Below are positions 22,465-29,328 of a DNA stretch of 29,328 nt, piece by piece. Position 1 is the stretch's first letter. Every line of letters starts with the position of its first letter. This DNA is from a virus. The position numbers were made by a program, and so were the translations under genes. The notes under the pieces are model-generated. The model worked only from the letters and a program-made list of their open reading frames with translations. It was not told the DNA's origin and made no database searches. Location: positions 1-29,328 of the IMG/VR virus record IMGVR_UViG_3300042556_003181. One strand, given 5' to 3'.

Positions 22465-22727
22465 GTCATGTCTCGGTATTCAGGGTTGACCTGCTCGCGG
22501 CGCTGAACGTCTGCGAGCGCAAAAAAATTTCTCTCATAATCGTCCCAGCCGGCGCGCATCGCGGCCACTCGGGCGACGGCCTCGGCATCGTTCTTGAGAA
22601 CTGTCTCGGCATCGACGACGGCCGGGCACATGCCTCGCATCACCTCGGCGATTCGTTCACGCGGGACACGGCGAAAGAACTCGCGCAGGGACGTCGAGTC
22701 CTCTGAAGACCATGGAACGGGGCTCAT
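22461..22727 (-). CDS. Small protein between portal and scaffold, unknown function
   Basis: This is an 88-aa, mostly helical protein (STSLREFFRRVPRERIAEVM, then DAETVLKNDAEAVARVAAMR). An aromatic segment GWDDYERNFFALADVQRREQ follows. It lacks a signal or membrane segment and starts 5 bases after the portal stop, overlapping the next gene by 4 bases. It is probably a small head or head-completion protein. No named family is recognised. Confidence 0.65.
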   Translation of the reverse strand: MSPVPWSSEDSTSLREFFRRVPRERIAEVMRGMCPAVVDAETVLKNDAEAVARVAAMRAGWDDYERNFFALADVQRREQVNPEYRDMT

Positions 22728-22732
22728 TCAGT

Positions 22733-25030
22733 TCATCCTCCTGCGGGCGGGGTGGGACGCGCGGGCGACGCGACAGAAGAGACGGCTGACTGGACTCCAC
22801 CTGCGATTCCGGGAGTCGCGGGAATGCCGGTCTCAACGGCCGGCGGCGGGGGACCAGAGACGGCGGTGACCGGGGCGGCACCCGGAGAGGTCGCGGGCGC
22901 GACGGCCGCGGCGGCACGCCCCTCGGTCGTGGGACCCTGGATCAGGGCACGCGCCTCCTCGAGAATTCCAGTGATCTCTGAGAGCATGGCGGGCTTGATT
23001 CCCTTCTGGAGGGCAGACTGGACGTGCTGATCGGCGTGCTGCAGGGCGACCTCGAGCATCTGGGCGCTGGAATCGAGCGGCATCTCGGAAGACAGGAGCG
23101 GGGCGAGTCTGCTCAGCATCGCGTTGAGATGGACCATGTCATCGTCGGTGGTGTCGACTGGCACGGGAGTTCCGTTGAGAAGAGTGGTCAGCTCAATGAG
23201 CTGCTGGCGATGCTGTTTGAGGGCAGACAAGGGACTGAGATCCACGTTGAGCAAACGCTCAGCGGCCGCTCCTCCGAGCTTGGAGGCAATGTCACGGCGC
23301 TTGAGCTCGACCGTGTCGATGGTCGGGTCTGCGGAATAGCGGCTCACGATCATCTCGAGGACACCGGACTGAGACGCGATGGCATCCTCGACGCTCGCAC
23401 GGCTCGACGAGTTGGCAAGAATCGCGATCTGCGAGATCGTCATTCCCTTTTCCAGCATCTCGAGGACTGCCTCGACGGCATCGGTGTCGAGCGACCGTGG
23501 AATCTCGACAAAGAAATACATGGCCGACTCTCCGACAGACTCGAGAGACGTCCACGTCTCTATGTCAAAGATCGGGGTCAGACCGGTCTGTCTTGACTCG
23601 ATCATGACCTGGTTTGAAAACTGGAGAATGTCGGCGCGGCAGATGCGGCGCTGCAGCTGGTCGATGAGGGCAAACATCTGGTCGGCGAAGCGAGACAGCA
23701 TTCCGGCGCGGATCTGCGCGTCGATCGAGGCCGTATAGTTCACCTCTGATGCCGTGCGGCGCTGTCCCTGCTGGTCAAGAATCTGTCCGGGCATGAAGGC
23801 GCCGACGGCAATCTCGGCCTGCATCGTCGCGTGGCGGTCGAGTGCAAAGAACGCCTCCGAGTTGATCTCAAAGGAGACCTTTTCAAGAACCTCGTAGCCC
23901 TCGCCGACGATCGCGAACGGGTGGTTGACGGTGAGACTCGGGGTCTCCACAGAACCGGCGCCGGCTCTGCTCGTGCGACGCAGGACCATCAGGCCAGAGA
24001 GGTGGAGAGCATCCTGGATGAGGTTGCGCGCCTGCTCGACCGAGACGTGCGTGTTGTAGAGTGCACGGCCCGCTCCGCGAGAACCATGGAGCGTGCGGTC
24101 ACCGACCTCGGCAGAGAAGAGACTCAGGCACTGCTCCATCTTGTCGTAGCGGGCTCGGCGGAAGAACAGCGGAACGCCGTCCTCGCGGTCAAAGATGTAG
24201 TGATCGACGCCGCCGGCCGGGTTGGTCGCGAAGATGTGACCCGCCTTGACGACGCGAATCGACGAGGTGAAGCTGCTGGCAAGGTTGTTCTCGCGGATCA
24301 GGTCCTCGTAGACTCGCTCGTTCTCGGTGTTGGCTCGGTCCTCGAACTGCTTGGTCGACGTGTTGAGCTTCTTGACAAGATTCTCGACGCGCCAGCCGGC
24401 AAGAGAGGCGACCTCGGGATCACGGATCGTGTCAACGATGTCGTCGACAAAGAAATCCTCCTTGAGGCCCCAGATCTTCACTCGATTCGATTCCTGGGGA
24501 CAGCCGACATAGAACAGGGCCTCGTCAGACCGATACATCTTCGGCTTCCAGGTGAACTCGTCTTCCCTGCCGACTGCCGCATAGCCGTAGGTCAGGTTCT
24601 CGTCGATGAGCTGAGAGAGAAAATCAGGCCAGCCCGTCCACTTACGAATGCAGTCCGTGATTGCCATTCGGAAAGTATCCTCCAAGGCTTCGGTGCCGGA
24701 AGTTTCGTTCGGAAAGCGGCTGTAGGTCAAGAGGGGGAGCTGGTCGACCACCTGTCGGTATGGAGGAGTCAGGCGCTTGATCAGGGACGACATGAATCCC
24801 GTGGGCCGATTGCTCCGCCAGGATTGCCCCGCGCCTCGCAGCTTGCGCGGATTCCACGGCTGCTCGCCGTTGATCTTGCGAGCGATCGCCGCGTTCTTGT
24901 TGTTGCGCTCCCGGTTGTCCTGCGTGAAGTTTTTGTAGGTCTGATAGGCCTGATCGAAGGTCAGGACTGCCGGAAGCACGGATCCCGTCTGCGGGTCGAC
25001 TATATCGGCTGTTGAGGCGTCGTTTGGCAT
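22733..25030 (-). CDS. Portal protein (podovirus head-tail connector type)
   Basis: This is a 765-aa protein of a size typical for large podovirus portals. An N-terminal helical part (LTFDQAYQTYKNFTQDNRER) is followed by VDQLPLLTYSRFPNETSGTE, and later by ALYNTHVSVEQARNLIQDAL (about 323-342). GQRRTASEVNYTASIDAQIR (422-441) is the 'TAxEV' signature of head-tail connector portals. A long helical crown-like region leads to a Pro/Ala-rich tail (about 699-765), probably flexible. The portal forms the ring through which DNA enters and leaves the capsid. ATG 25030 lies 3 bases after the preceding stop. Confidence 0.87.
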   Translation of the reverse strand: MPNDASTADIVDPQTGSVLPAVLTFDQAYQTYKNFTQDNRERNNKNAAIARKINGEQPWNPRKLRGAGQSWRSNRPTGFMSSLIKRLTPPYRQVVDQLPLLTYSRFPNETSGTEALEDTFRMAITDCIRKWTGWPDFLSQLIDENLTYGYAAVGREDEFTWKPKMYRSDEALFYVGCPQESNRVKIWGLKEDFFVDDIVDTIRDPEVASLAGWRVENLVKKLNTSTKQFEDRANTENERVYEDLIRENNLASSFTSSIRVVKAGHIFATNPAGGVDHYIFDREDGVPLFFRRARYDKMEQCLSLFSAEVGDRTLHGSRGAGRALYNTHVSVEQARNLIQDALHLSGLMVLRRTSRAGAGSVETPSLTVNHPFAIVGEGYEVLEKVSFEINSEAFFALDRHATMQAEIAVGAFMPGQILDQQGQRRTASEVNYTASIDAQIRAGMLSRFADQMFALIDQLQRRICRADILQFSNQVMIESRQTGLTPIFDIETWTSLESVGESAMYFFVEIPRSLDTDAVEAVLEMLEKGMTISQIAILANSSSRASVEDAIASQSGVLEMIVSRYSADPTIDTVELKRRDIASKLGGAAAERLLNVDLSPLSALKQHRQQLIELTTLLNGTPVPVDTTDDDMVHLNAMLSRLAPLLSSEMPLDSSAQMLEVALQHADQHVQSALQKGIKPAMLSEITGILEEARALIQGPTTEGRAAAAVAPATSPGAAPVTAVSGPPPPAVETGIPATPGIAGGVQSAVSSVASPARPTPPAGG

Positions 25031-25033
25031 TGT

Positions 25034-25285
25034 TCACCATTTTCCCTTCGGGCAGGATTCAGAAGCTAGCATGGTCTTGGCAAGGATAAAACACTCGCAG
25101 ACCGAGCATTGCATGTCCGATCGATACTCGCACTGATCGCAGACAGACAGCCTTTTTTTCTTCGTAGAACTATCAACAAGCAGGACTTCCCTGCGAGCGG
25201 CACGCGCGGCGGCTCGCCCGACGGCACCGGCAAAGTTCTTGATTCCCCTGGTCGTGATCTCCATGCGGCACCTCTCGCAGCTCAT
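25034..25285 (-). CDS. Zinc-ribbon-like small protein (DUF6171-like)
   Basis: This is an 83-aa protein from ATG 25285. A longer in-frame extension is rejected because it would run antiparallel to nothing and overlap the upstream gene. The N-terminus is MSCERCRMEITTRGIKNFAG. The C-terminal half has VCDQCEYRSDMQCSVCECFI and ends in ASESCPKGKW. The CxxC...CxxCxC...C spacing indicates a zinc site. The CDQC..M.CSVCECFI..K.MLASE.CP.GKW pattern matches small phage proteins annotated DUF6171-like. It overlaps the upstream gene's stop in the ATGA arrangement. Role unknown, probably nucleic-acid- or protein-binding. Confidence 0.75.
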   Translation of the reverse strand: MSCERCRMEITTRGIKNFAGAVGRAAARAARREVLLVDSSTKKKRLSVCDQCEYRSDMQCSVCECFILAKTMLASESCPKGKW

Positions 25286-25881
25286 CGTCTCGCCCAGCAG
25301 TATCCAGGAAGATCTGGACTCGTGCCGATCCTGTCCATGCGCAGCCACACGGCAGACCTGTTCTCGTGATGCAGGATCTGGCAGGCGCGAAGTTCTCTCT
25401 CGTGGTGGACTGTCTGGCCGGCTCGCAGGATCGCCGACATGCGGTTCACGGCCTCGACGCAGGAGCCGCAGTTGCTGTTCCACCTGACGTTGAATCTGCA
25501 GCCCGAACAGATGTCGGCACGTCGCTGCGCCTCCTGCTTCAGCTCGAGATTCTCGGTCGAGTGATCCTGGATCTGCCTGTCCATCGTCTGGATCATCTCG
25601 TCTGTGAGAGTGCGGATCGGCGACACGGAGTGCGCGACCTCGATCCGGGCCACTCCCTCGAACTGGTGGCACATGCGCGGGAAATTCTTGCAGATGTATT
25701 CATCGACCTCAGCCCTGACGTCGCCGATCGGGATGACGTTGTCGGCCCTGAACTTGATCACGGCATCGATGAGGGCTCGATAGGTCGGGGCACGGATGGG
25801 CTCAGGCATGTCGCGGCCGAGACGATCCTTCTCGGGCTTGTGCCATCCTCCGGGCATCACCATGGATTCGATCACATTCAT
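25282..25881 (-). CDS. Cysteine-containing protein of unknown function after large terminase
   Basis: This is a 199-aa protein. The N-terminal half is alpha/beta-like (PTYRALIDAVIKFRADNVIP, then DVRAEVDEYICKNFPRMCHQ). The middle is helical (RTLTDEMIQTMDRQIQDHST). The C-terminal third has four cysteines, CSGC and CGSC (in ADICSGCRFNVRWNSNCGSC, about 123-142), with H and C residues after them (HHERELRACQILHHEN), a likely zinc-binding region. It begins 1 base after the terminase stop. Together with the next gene it makes two adjacent Cys-rich small proteins between terminase and portal. No family recognised. Confidence 0.65.
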   Translation of the reverse strand: MNVIESMVMPGGWHKPEKDRLGRDMPEPIRAPTYRALIDAVIKFRADNVIPIGDVRAEVDEYICKNFPRMCHQFEGVARIEVAHSVSPIRTLTDEMIQTMDRQIQDHSTENLELKQEAQRRADICSGCRFNVRWNSNCGSCVEAVNRMSAILRAGQTVHHERELRACQILHHENRSAVWLRMDRIGTSPDLPGYCWARR

Positions 25882-25882
25882 G

Positions 25883-27823
25883 TCAGTCAGTCATGTCGAT
25901 GAAGTCGAGCTGGTCGACGATTCCGTGCTCGACGCGCTCTGGTCTCGGTGCCGGCACGCGCGACTCCTCGACCATGCGTCCGGAGATGCCGCCATTCATG
26001 CGAATCGCGTGAATCGCGACGAGCAGACTGTCGAAGCGATCAGGCGAGACGTCGTTGTGGCGCTTCTTGAATTCCTTCTTCGGCTCGAGTCTGAGGACAC
26101 CGCGGCCGACCTGCATGTAGCGACGAGTGACCGTCTCGCGGCCGAGCTGGTTCCAGTTGATCCCAGGATTGAGCTTGAGGAGATCAGTCTCGATGAACTT
26201 GCGGACACTGAACGCCATCTCGGTCACGACGTCATTGTAGCGCTCGGCGCAGGTCTCTGAGTCGTCGTCAAGAATGCGAGTGTCTGAGGCAGCCCAGCTG
26301 AACATGACACCAAAGACGTCTGGTCCAAACATCGACTTGAGGGCATCATGGACTCCGGTGCCGTTGCCGGTCCGATCGACCGCGAGCCACCTGGGCTTGA
26401 CTCCCATGTCATTGCTCAGGCGGATGATCGCCCTGGTCTGCTCGATCGTGTCTCTCTTGTCGAGACTGATCTGCTGCTCGACCTGGATGACACGCCGCTC
26501 GGACTTGAAGCGCTGGAACGAACCCTGCATGTCTGTCCATCCGATCGCCTGGCCGAATCTTGCGGCCGTGAAGAAGGCAAGGTCATTGCCCTCGAAGGCG
26601 AGGTCGATCCCGGCTGCCATGACTGTCGGTCCCGAGAAGGTGTAGAGACCCTTGGCCCTCTCGAACATCGACTCGTTGACGATGACGACCGAGGCAGACG
26701 ACTCGGGGAACCATCCCCTCGCCATCGTGAAATACTCTGGGTTGTCAGACCCGAGCTTGAGAAGTCGCTCGAATCCCTCCCAGGTCTGCAGGCCAGGATA
26801 GACGACCTTTTTCTCGGTGACGTTCTCGCACTTGGCCCCGTCGAGTCGGATGACGTTGTATCCCCGGCCAGATTCCCAGGTCTCGTCGACGTCGATGTCG
26901 ATCGATGCCCATCCTCTCTTGGGCTCTGCCAGAACTCCGAACTTGCTGTTGCGGTCCTTGGGGTTCGTGGCAGCAAACACCCTGACGTGGCTGTTGTCTG
27001 CTTCTTCAGTCAGGAGCACGTTGTTGACATCCTCCCAAACGCCCTCTGGAATCTCCTCTGCCTCGTCAAGGATCAGCGCGATGCGGCTGAGCTTGCCAAA
27101 CCTCGGATGGGGACTGGGACGAGGGACCGGGTGGAAACCTCGCAGGCGTCCCTTGCCGTCGTCTCCCATCGGGATCGAGGTGAGATGGATTCCCTGCTTG
27201 TCGTCGTTGTTGACCCTGACTGACTCGGCCTTGATCGAGAGATTCGGGACAGGAACGAGGACGTTGGCGAGCAGGTTCTTGATGTGCGCAAAGACGTTGG
27301 TGACCGCGTGCTGCCGGGTGACCGACATGACCTTGATGCAGGTCCACTCGGGATCGCGAAGAAAATCGAGGCCAAAGAACACGGCACCGGAATACGACTT
27401 GGAGAGCGATCCTCCTCCCATGATCAGGTTCTTGGCATGGTCTCTGAGTCCGTTCCACACCAGCTTCGTGCAGTGCGGCTCTGGCGTGAAGAGCTCTGGC
27501 CCCCAGCAGACGATGGCCGCCGCCTGATACTGGTCGAGATCAAGAAGTTTCTGGATGTATCTCCAGATGAGATACTCGCACTCGTGGCTGGCAAGGCGGA
27601 TCTGTTCCTTCGGCGGGTTCTTCACGCAGTAGCGAAGCAGATACTCGGTCGGTCCAAACAGGTCTCCGGTCTTCTGGTGGGCCTCTCTCATCGCATAGGC
27701 ATGCTCGAGATACTGCCGTCCGTCGAGTGCCTGCTCGATCGATGCCGACTCCTCTGGCGTCACCTCGGGGCGCTTCTTCTTTCGCACCCCGGTCTTGGCA
27801 TAGCGGGTGCGGACGACGCTCAT
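25883..27823 (-). CDS. terL: Terminase large subunit
   Basis: This is a 646-aa protein with both terminase engines. The ATPase half has a Walker A-like loop at 136-143 (GGGSLSKS), Walker B at 247-257 (RIALILDEAEE), and the coupling motif ATNP at 285-288. The nuclease half has D407 (AGIDLAFEGND), D483 (AVDRTGNGTG) and D595/D598 (NDVSPDRFDSLL), the expected RNase-H-like triad. It packages phage DNA through the portal and cuts it. The Walker A carries serine where the canonical GxxxxGK[ST] has its second glycine (S141). ATG 27823 overlaps the small terminase stop by 4 bases, which supports coupling. Confidence 0.93.
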   Translation of the reverse strand: MSVVRTRYAKTGVRKKKRPEVTPEESASIEQALDGRQYLEHAYAMREAHQKTGDLFGPTEYLLRYCVKNPPKEQIRLASHECEYLIWRYIQKLLDLDQYQAAAIVCWGPELFTPEPHCTKLVWNGLRDHAKNLIMGGGSLSKSYSGAVFFGLDFLRDPEWTCIKVMSVTRQHAVTNVFAHIKNLLANVLVPVPNLSIKAESVRVNNDDKQGIHLTSIPMGDDGKGRLRGFHPVPRPSPHPRFGKLSRIALILDEAEEIPEGVWEDVNNVLLTEEADNSHVRVFAATNPKDRNSKFGVLAEPKRGWASIDIDVDETWESGRGYNVIRLDGAKCENVTEKKVVYPGLQTWEGFERLLKLGSDNPEYFTMARGWFPESSASVVIVNESMFERAKGLYTFSGPTVMAAGIDLAFEGNDLAFFTAARFGQAIGWTDMQGSFQRFKSERRVIQVEQQISLDKRDTIEQTRAIIRLSNDMGVKPRWLAVDRTGNGTGVHDALKSMFGPDVFGVMFSWAASDTRILDDDSETCAERYNDVVTEMAFSVRKFIETDLLKLNPGINWNQLGRETVTRRYMQVGRGVLRLEPKKEFKKRHNDVSPDRFDSLLVAIHAIRMNGGISGRMVEESRVPAPRPERVEHGIVDQLDFIDMTD

Positions 27824-28317
27824 GCGAAGCTCTCTGCGAGATTGAGCACCTTCTCAGACACGTCGAGTCTGACCGAGTCCTTGAATTCTCCCATGATGCG
27901 GGCATCGAGCTCGAGCGCCTTGAGCTTGGAGGGAACCTTTACCGACGTCGTGCCGTCAGTGGAGGTGCGCACCTCCTCGGCCAGCTCGGACTCCTCGTCG
28001 ATGTCTCCGATCGGAGTTCGAACGAGTCTGGCGAGAAATTCGCGCTTCTCATCGAGACTCAGGAAGCGTTTCTGCTGGGCGCGCTCGGCCACGCGGGCCT
28101 TGAGTTCCTCGACGTAGGTCTTGGCATGTTCCTTCTGGAGAATGATTCCGCCGGCCCGACAGGCAGAACCCGCCGTGATCTTCCCGTTGTATTTGGCCGC
28201 GATGACGTCATCGAAGGCGAGGAGATAGGCCCGATACATCGGGAGCCCGTCGAGCACGTGGAGCTCAATGAACTCTCGCTGCTGAGGGGTGAGTCGTCTT
28301 GCTGCTCTGCTCGCCAT
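27820..28317 (-). CDS. terS: Terminase small subunit
   Basis: This is a 165-aa protein with the Terminase_2 pattern: LTPQQREFIELHVLDGLPMY (9-28) and RAYLLAFDDVI form the helix-turn-helix-like DNA-recognition head. SACRAGGIILQKEHAKTYVE (51-70) is the conserved helix with 'A-x-x-x-G-x-x-x-L'. A coiled coil (ELKARVAERAQQKRFLSLDE) then serves for oligomerisation. The small subunit recognises the packaging site and presents DNA to TerL. It ends in a 4-base overlap with terL. Confidence 0.88.
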   Translation of the reverse strand: MASRAARRLTPQQREFIELHVLDGLPMYRAYLLAFDDVIAAKYNGKITAGSACRAGGIILQKEHAKTYVEELKARVAERAQQKRFLSLDEKREFLARLVRTPIGDIDEESELAEEVRTSTDGTTSVKVPSKLKALELDARIMGEFKDSVRLDVSEKVLNLAESFA

Positions 28318-28335
28318 GGTCAGAAGATGGCCGCG

Positions 28336-28818
28336 TCACTTCCTCGAAGTAAACGCATCTCTGCTGAGAAGAATCCCGGCCCTCGCGATGAGCGGGGCGT
28401 CGCAGGTCTGCAGGGTCAGTCGGGTCCTGGGCCAGATCTTCTTCGCGGCATCCAGAAGTTGCCGCTTCCTCGCAGAACGCTCGCGGCTTCTCTGTGACTG
28501 CTCGATGGTCAGATTCATCCACTTCAGAAGTGAGAGCTCGACGAGCTCAGACCCGCCGTGCATGAGGGCCGCCCCGCACACCAGCTTGTAGTTTCCATAG
28601 AGCACTGCCATGAAGGCAGCAGACCGGTTCTCGCCCGCAAACTTCGGGATCTGCTCGATGAAGAGATGGGATGCCTTGTTCATTTTTTCTCGAACAAGCT
28701 CTACCACTTCCCGGTCTGTCTCGGGCATCTGGTGCAGACTCACGATTGCCATCGACTCTGGATCGAGGACTGCGATGGCCCCGTGCCTGCCCGGATCTAC
28801 CCCAATCACGTGTTTCAT
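28336..28818 (-). CDS. RuvC-like Holliday junction resolvase
   Basis: This is a 160-aa protein from ATG 28818. An in-frame GTG 13 codons upstream is less likely because it adds a Cys/Thr-rich leader. HVIGVDPGRHGAIAVLDP is the first RuvC strand with the catalytic Asp in G-x-D-P-G. HLFIEQIPKFAGE supplies the Glu. The segment LLDAAKKIWPRTRLTLQTCD and CDAPLIARAGI supply the last Asp region. RuvC-like nucleases resolve branched DNA before or during packaging. It precedes the small terminase by 18 bases and is the first gene of the late cluster. The AT-rich promoter-like region lies just upstream. Confidence 0.85.
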   Translation of the reverse strand: MKHVIGVDPGRHGAIAVLDPESMAIVSLHQMPETDREVVELVREKMNKASHLFIEQIPKFAGENRSAAFMAVLYGNYKLVCGAALMHGGSELVELSLLKWMNLTIEQSQRSRERSARKRQLLDAAKKIWPRTRLTLQTCDAPLIARAGILLSRDAFTSRK

Positions 28819-28966
28819 GGCTCGGATGCTACATCGAAACGTCGTGGAGGCACACATAGAGTTTCTTTGGAGACAATATCGGGCATAAGTAGTTCAGAAT
28901 ACAGGACAAGACTAAGTGAAAGATCTAGAATTACTCAAATATCATTAAGTCACAAAGATAAGTAGT

Positions 28967-28983
28967 TAATATAGAATATATTA
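28967..28983. promoter_or_regulatory. Perfect AT inverted repeat, operator-like
   Basis: TAATATA, 3 bases, TATATTA: a perfect 7-bp inverted repeat that overlaps the -10-like element. It could be a repressor or activator site, or simply AT-rich chance. Confidence 0.35.
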
Positions 28984-28995
28984 GAAAGAAGTTAA
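28968..28995 (-). promoter_or_regulatory. Candidate sigma70-type promoter for the late cluster
   Basis: On the minus strand, TTAACT (28995-28990) and TATATT (28973-28968) are 16 bases apart. They match the -35 consensus in 4 of 6 and the -10 consensus in 5 of 6 positions. A transcript would begin near 28960, about 140 bases before the resolvase start. AT-rich DNA produces such matches by chance. Confidence 0.3.
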
Positions 28996-29124
28996 TAGGT
29001 ATTTGAATGCTTTTCTGTTTTTTTAGATTTCAACCACTTTTTTTGCATGCCTAAAAAATTGCCCCGTTATAGCTTTTCCCATTTTGTTCGATTACCGGAT
29101 CATTTTGTCATAAGTCATTTGTGG

Positions 29125-29316
29125 TCAACAACTCTTTTCTGTGCCATGGGCAGTCGTGTGAAAAAACAGTTCTGGCACCTGCCATTCCGTGCTATGATGC
29201 TTCTCTGACACCATGAAGACTCCATCTGACCACATCACCGTCCACTTCCCCATGACCGGCCGCACTCTTCGGCACTCCAGCCACGTCTGGCGACGAGCCC
29301 GTCCCTCACGCGCCAT
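29125..29316 (-). CDS. Doubtful small ORF at the right edge
   Basis: This is a 63-aa frame (MAREGRARRQTWLECRRVRP, then VMGKWTVMWSDGVFMVSEKH and a W/F/H-rich end). It is on the same strand as the other genes, but no ribosome binding site is visible. A competing frame on the plus strand (ATG at 29213, open to the right edge) has GC-rich third positions and a weak -10 (TATGAT, 14 bases upstream). The sequence therefore does not settle which strand is coding. The downstream AT-rich region begins at its stop. Confidence 0.35.
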   Translation of the reverse strand: MAREGRARRQTWLECRRVRPVMGKWTVMWSDGVFMVSEKHHSTEWQVPELFFHTTAHGTEKSC

Positions 29317-29328
29317 GGCCTACATGGT

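Larger units (their letters stand above)
28819..29124 (-). promoter_or_regulatory. AT-rich control region upstream of the late gene cluster
   Basis: These roughly 306 bases hold no convincing gene. The composition is extreme for this genome: a 60-base sample at 28921 has 13 G/C. It contains a promoter-like pair, an inverted repeat and repeated TAAGT elements, listed separately. A late promoter with operators for the minus-strand cluster is the simplest reading. A replication or packaging-start element is an alternative. Confidence 0.5.

Noticed and set aside
23831-25015. 394-codon plus-strand frame opposite the portal
   Set aside because: It is the mirror of a clear portal gene. High GC third positions on the minus strand routinely open such frames, and it shows no family motif.
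25286-25672. Upstream extension of the zinc-ribbon gene
   Set aside because: The added codons lie in another frame within the preceding gene, and its ATG at 25285 overlaps that gene's stop naturally.
29144-29213. Plus-strand TTCTGG-17-TATGAT promoter-like pair
   Set aside because: The -35 match is weak, the start would give almost no leader, and the downstream plus frame is unproven. Kept only as a note.
1-29328. tRNA genes, CRISPR arrays, insertion sequences, att sites
   Set aside because: I looked for cloverleaf-like arms, regularly spaced identical repeats, transposase motifs and paired direct repeats by eye, and found none that I could support.

Overview
The window looks like the late (packaging, virion and lysis) region of a tailed phage or prophage, most likely a short-tailed podovirus-like one. 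The evidence is a colinear set of genes on the minus strand that runs right to left: RuvC-like resolvase, small terminase, large terminase, portal, a scaffold-like protein, capsid, tail spikes and fibres, lysis genes, and finally what look like a tail adaptor and a tail nozzle. No tape-measure protein, tail sheath or sliding-clamp type tail gene is visible. The host cannot be named from the sequence. A short lipoprotein next to a holin-like protein and an M15 peptidase suggests a Gram-negative cell envelope. Most genes are GC-rich with GC-rich third positions, which also produces many long but spurious antisense ORFs.

Layout in transcription order (right to left). 29316-28819: a doubtful small ORF, then about 300 bases of very AT-rich DNA with promoter-like and repeat elements. 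28818-25034: resolvase, TerS, TerL and two cysteine-rich small proteins. 25030-20993: portal, two small proteins and an acidic coiled-coil scaffold candidate. 20996-18099: four overlapping genes for sugar chemistry (three GT-A type glycosyltransferases and one FkbM-type methyltransferase). 17935-16284: capsid candidate with its own leader and a downstream hairpin, then a small virion protein. 16281-12341: two paralogous tail spikes that share a GC-rich N-terminal anchor but carry AT-rich, apparently exchanged C-terminal bodies. 12300-8292: a membrane/coiled-coil protein and a series of tail or appendage proteins. 8244-7329: holin-like peptide, lipoprotein and M15 endolysin. 7316-4758: metallophosphoesterase, a possible winged-helix protein, a GNAT acetyltransferase and two small proteins. 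4750-1: the adaptor-like protein with a very large tandem-repeat insert, and the nozzle-like protein that runs off the left edge.

Most genes abut or overlap by one to a few bases (ATGA, GTGA), so translation is probably coupled across long polycistronic messages. The clear exceptions are the AT-rich right-hand region and the roughly 160-base leader ahead of the capsid gene. Replication, transcription and lysogeny genes are not in this window. The features most worth a second look are the glycosylation/methylation cassette between scaffold and capsid, the modular exchange of the tail spikes, the oversized adaptor-like protein, and the altered Walker A motif in the terminase.
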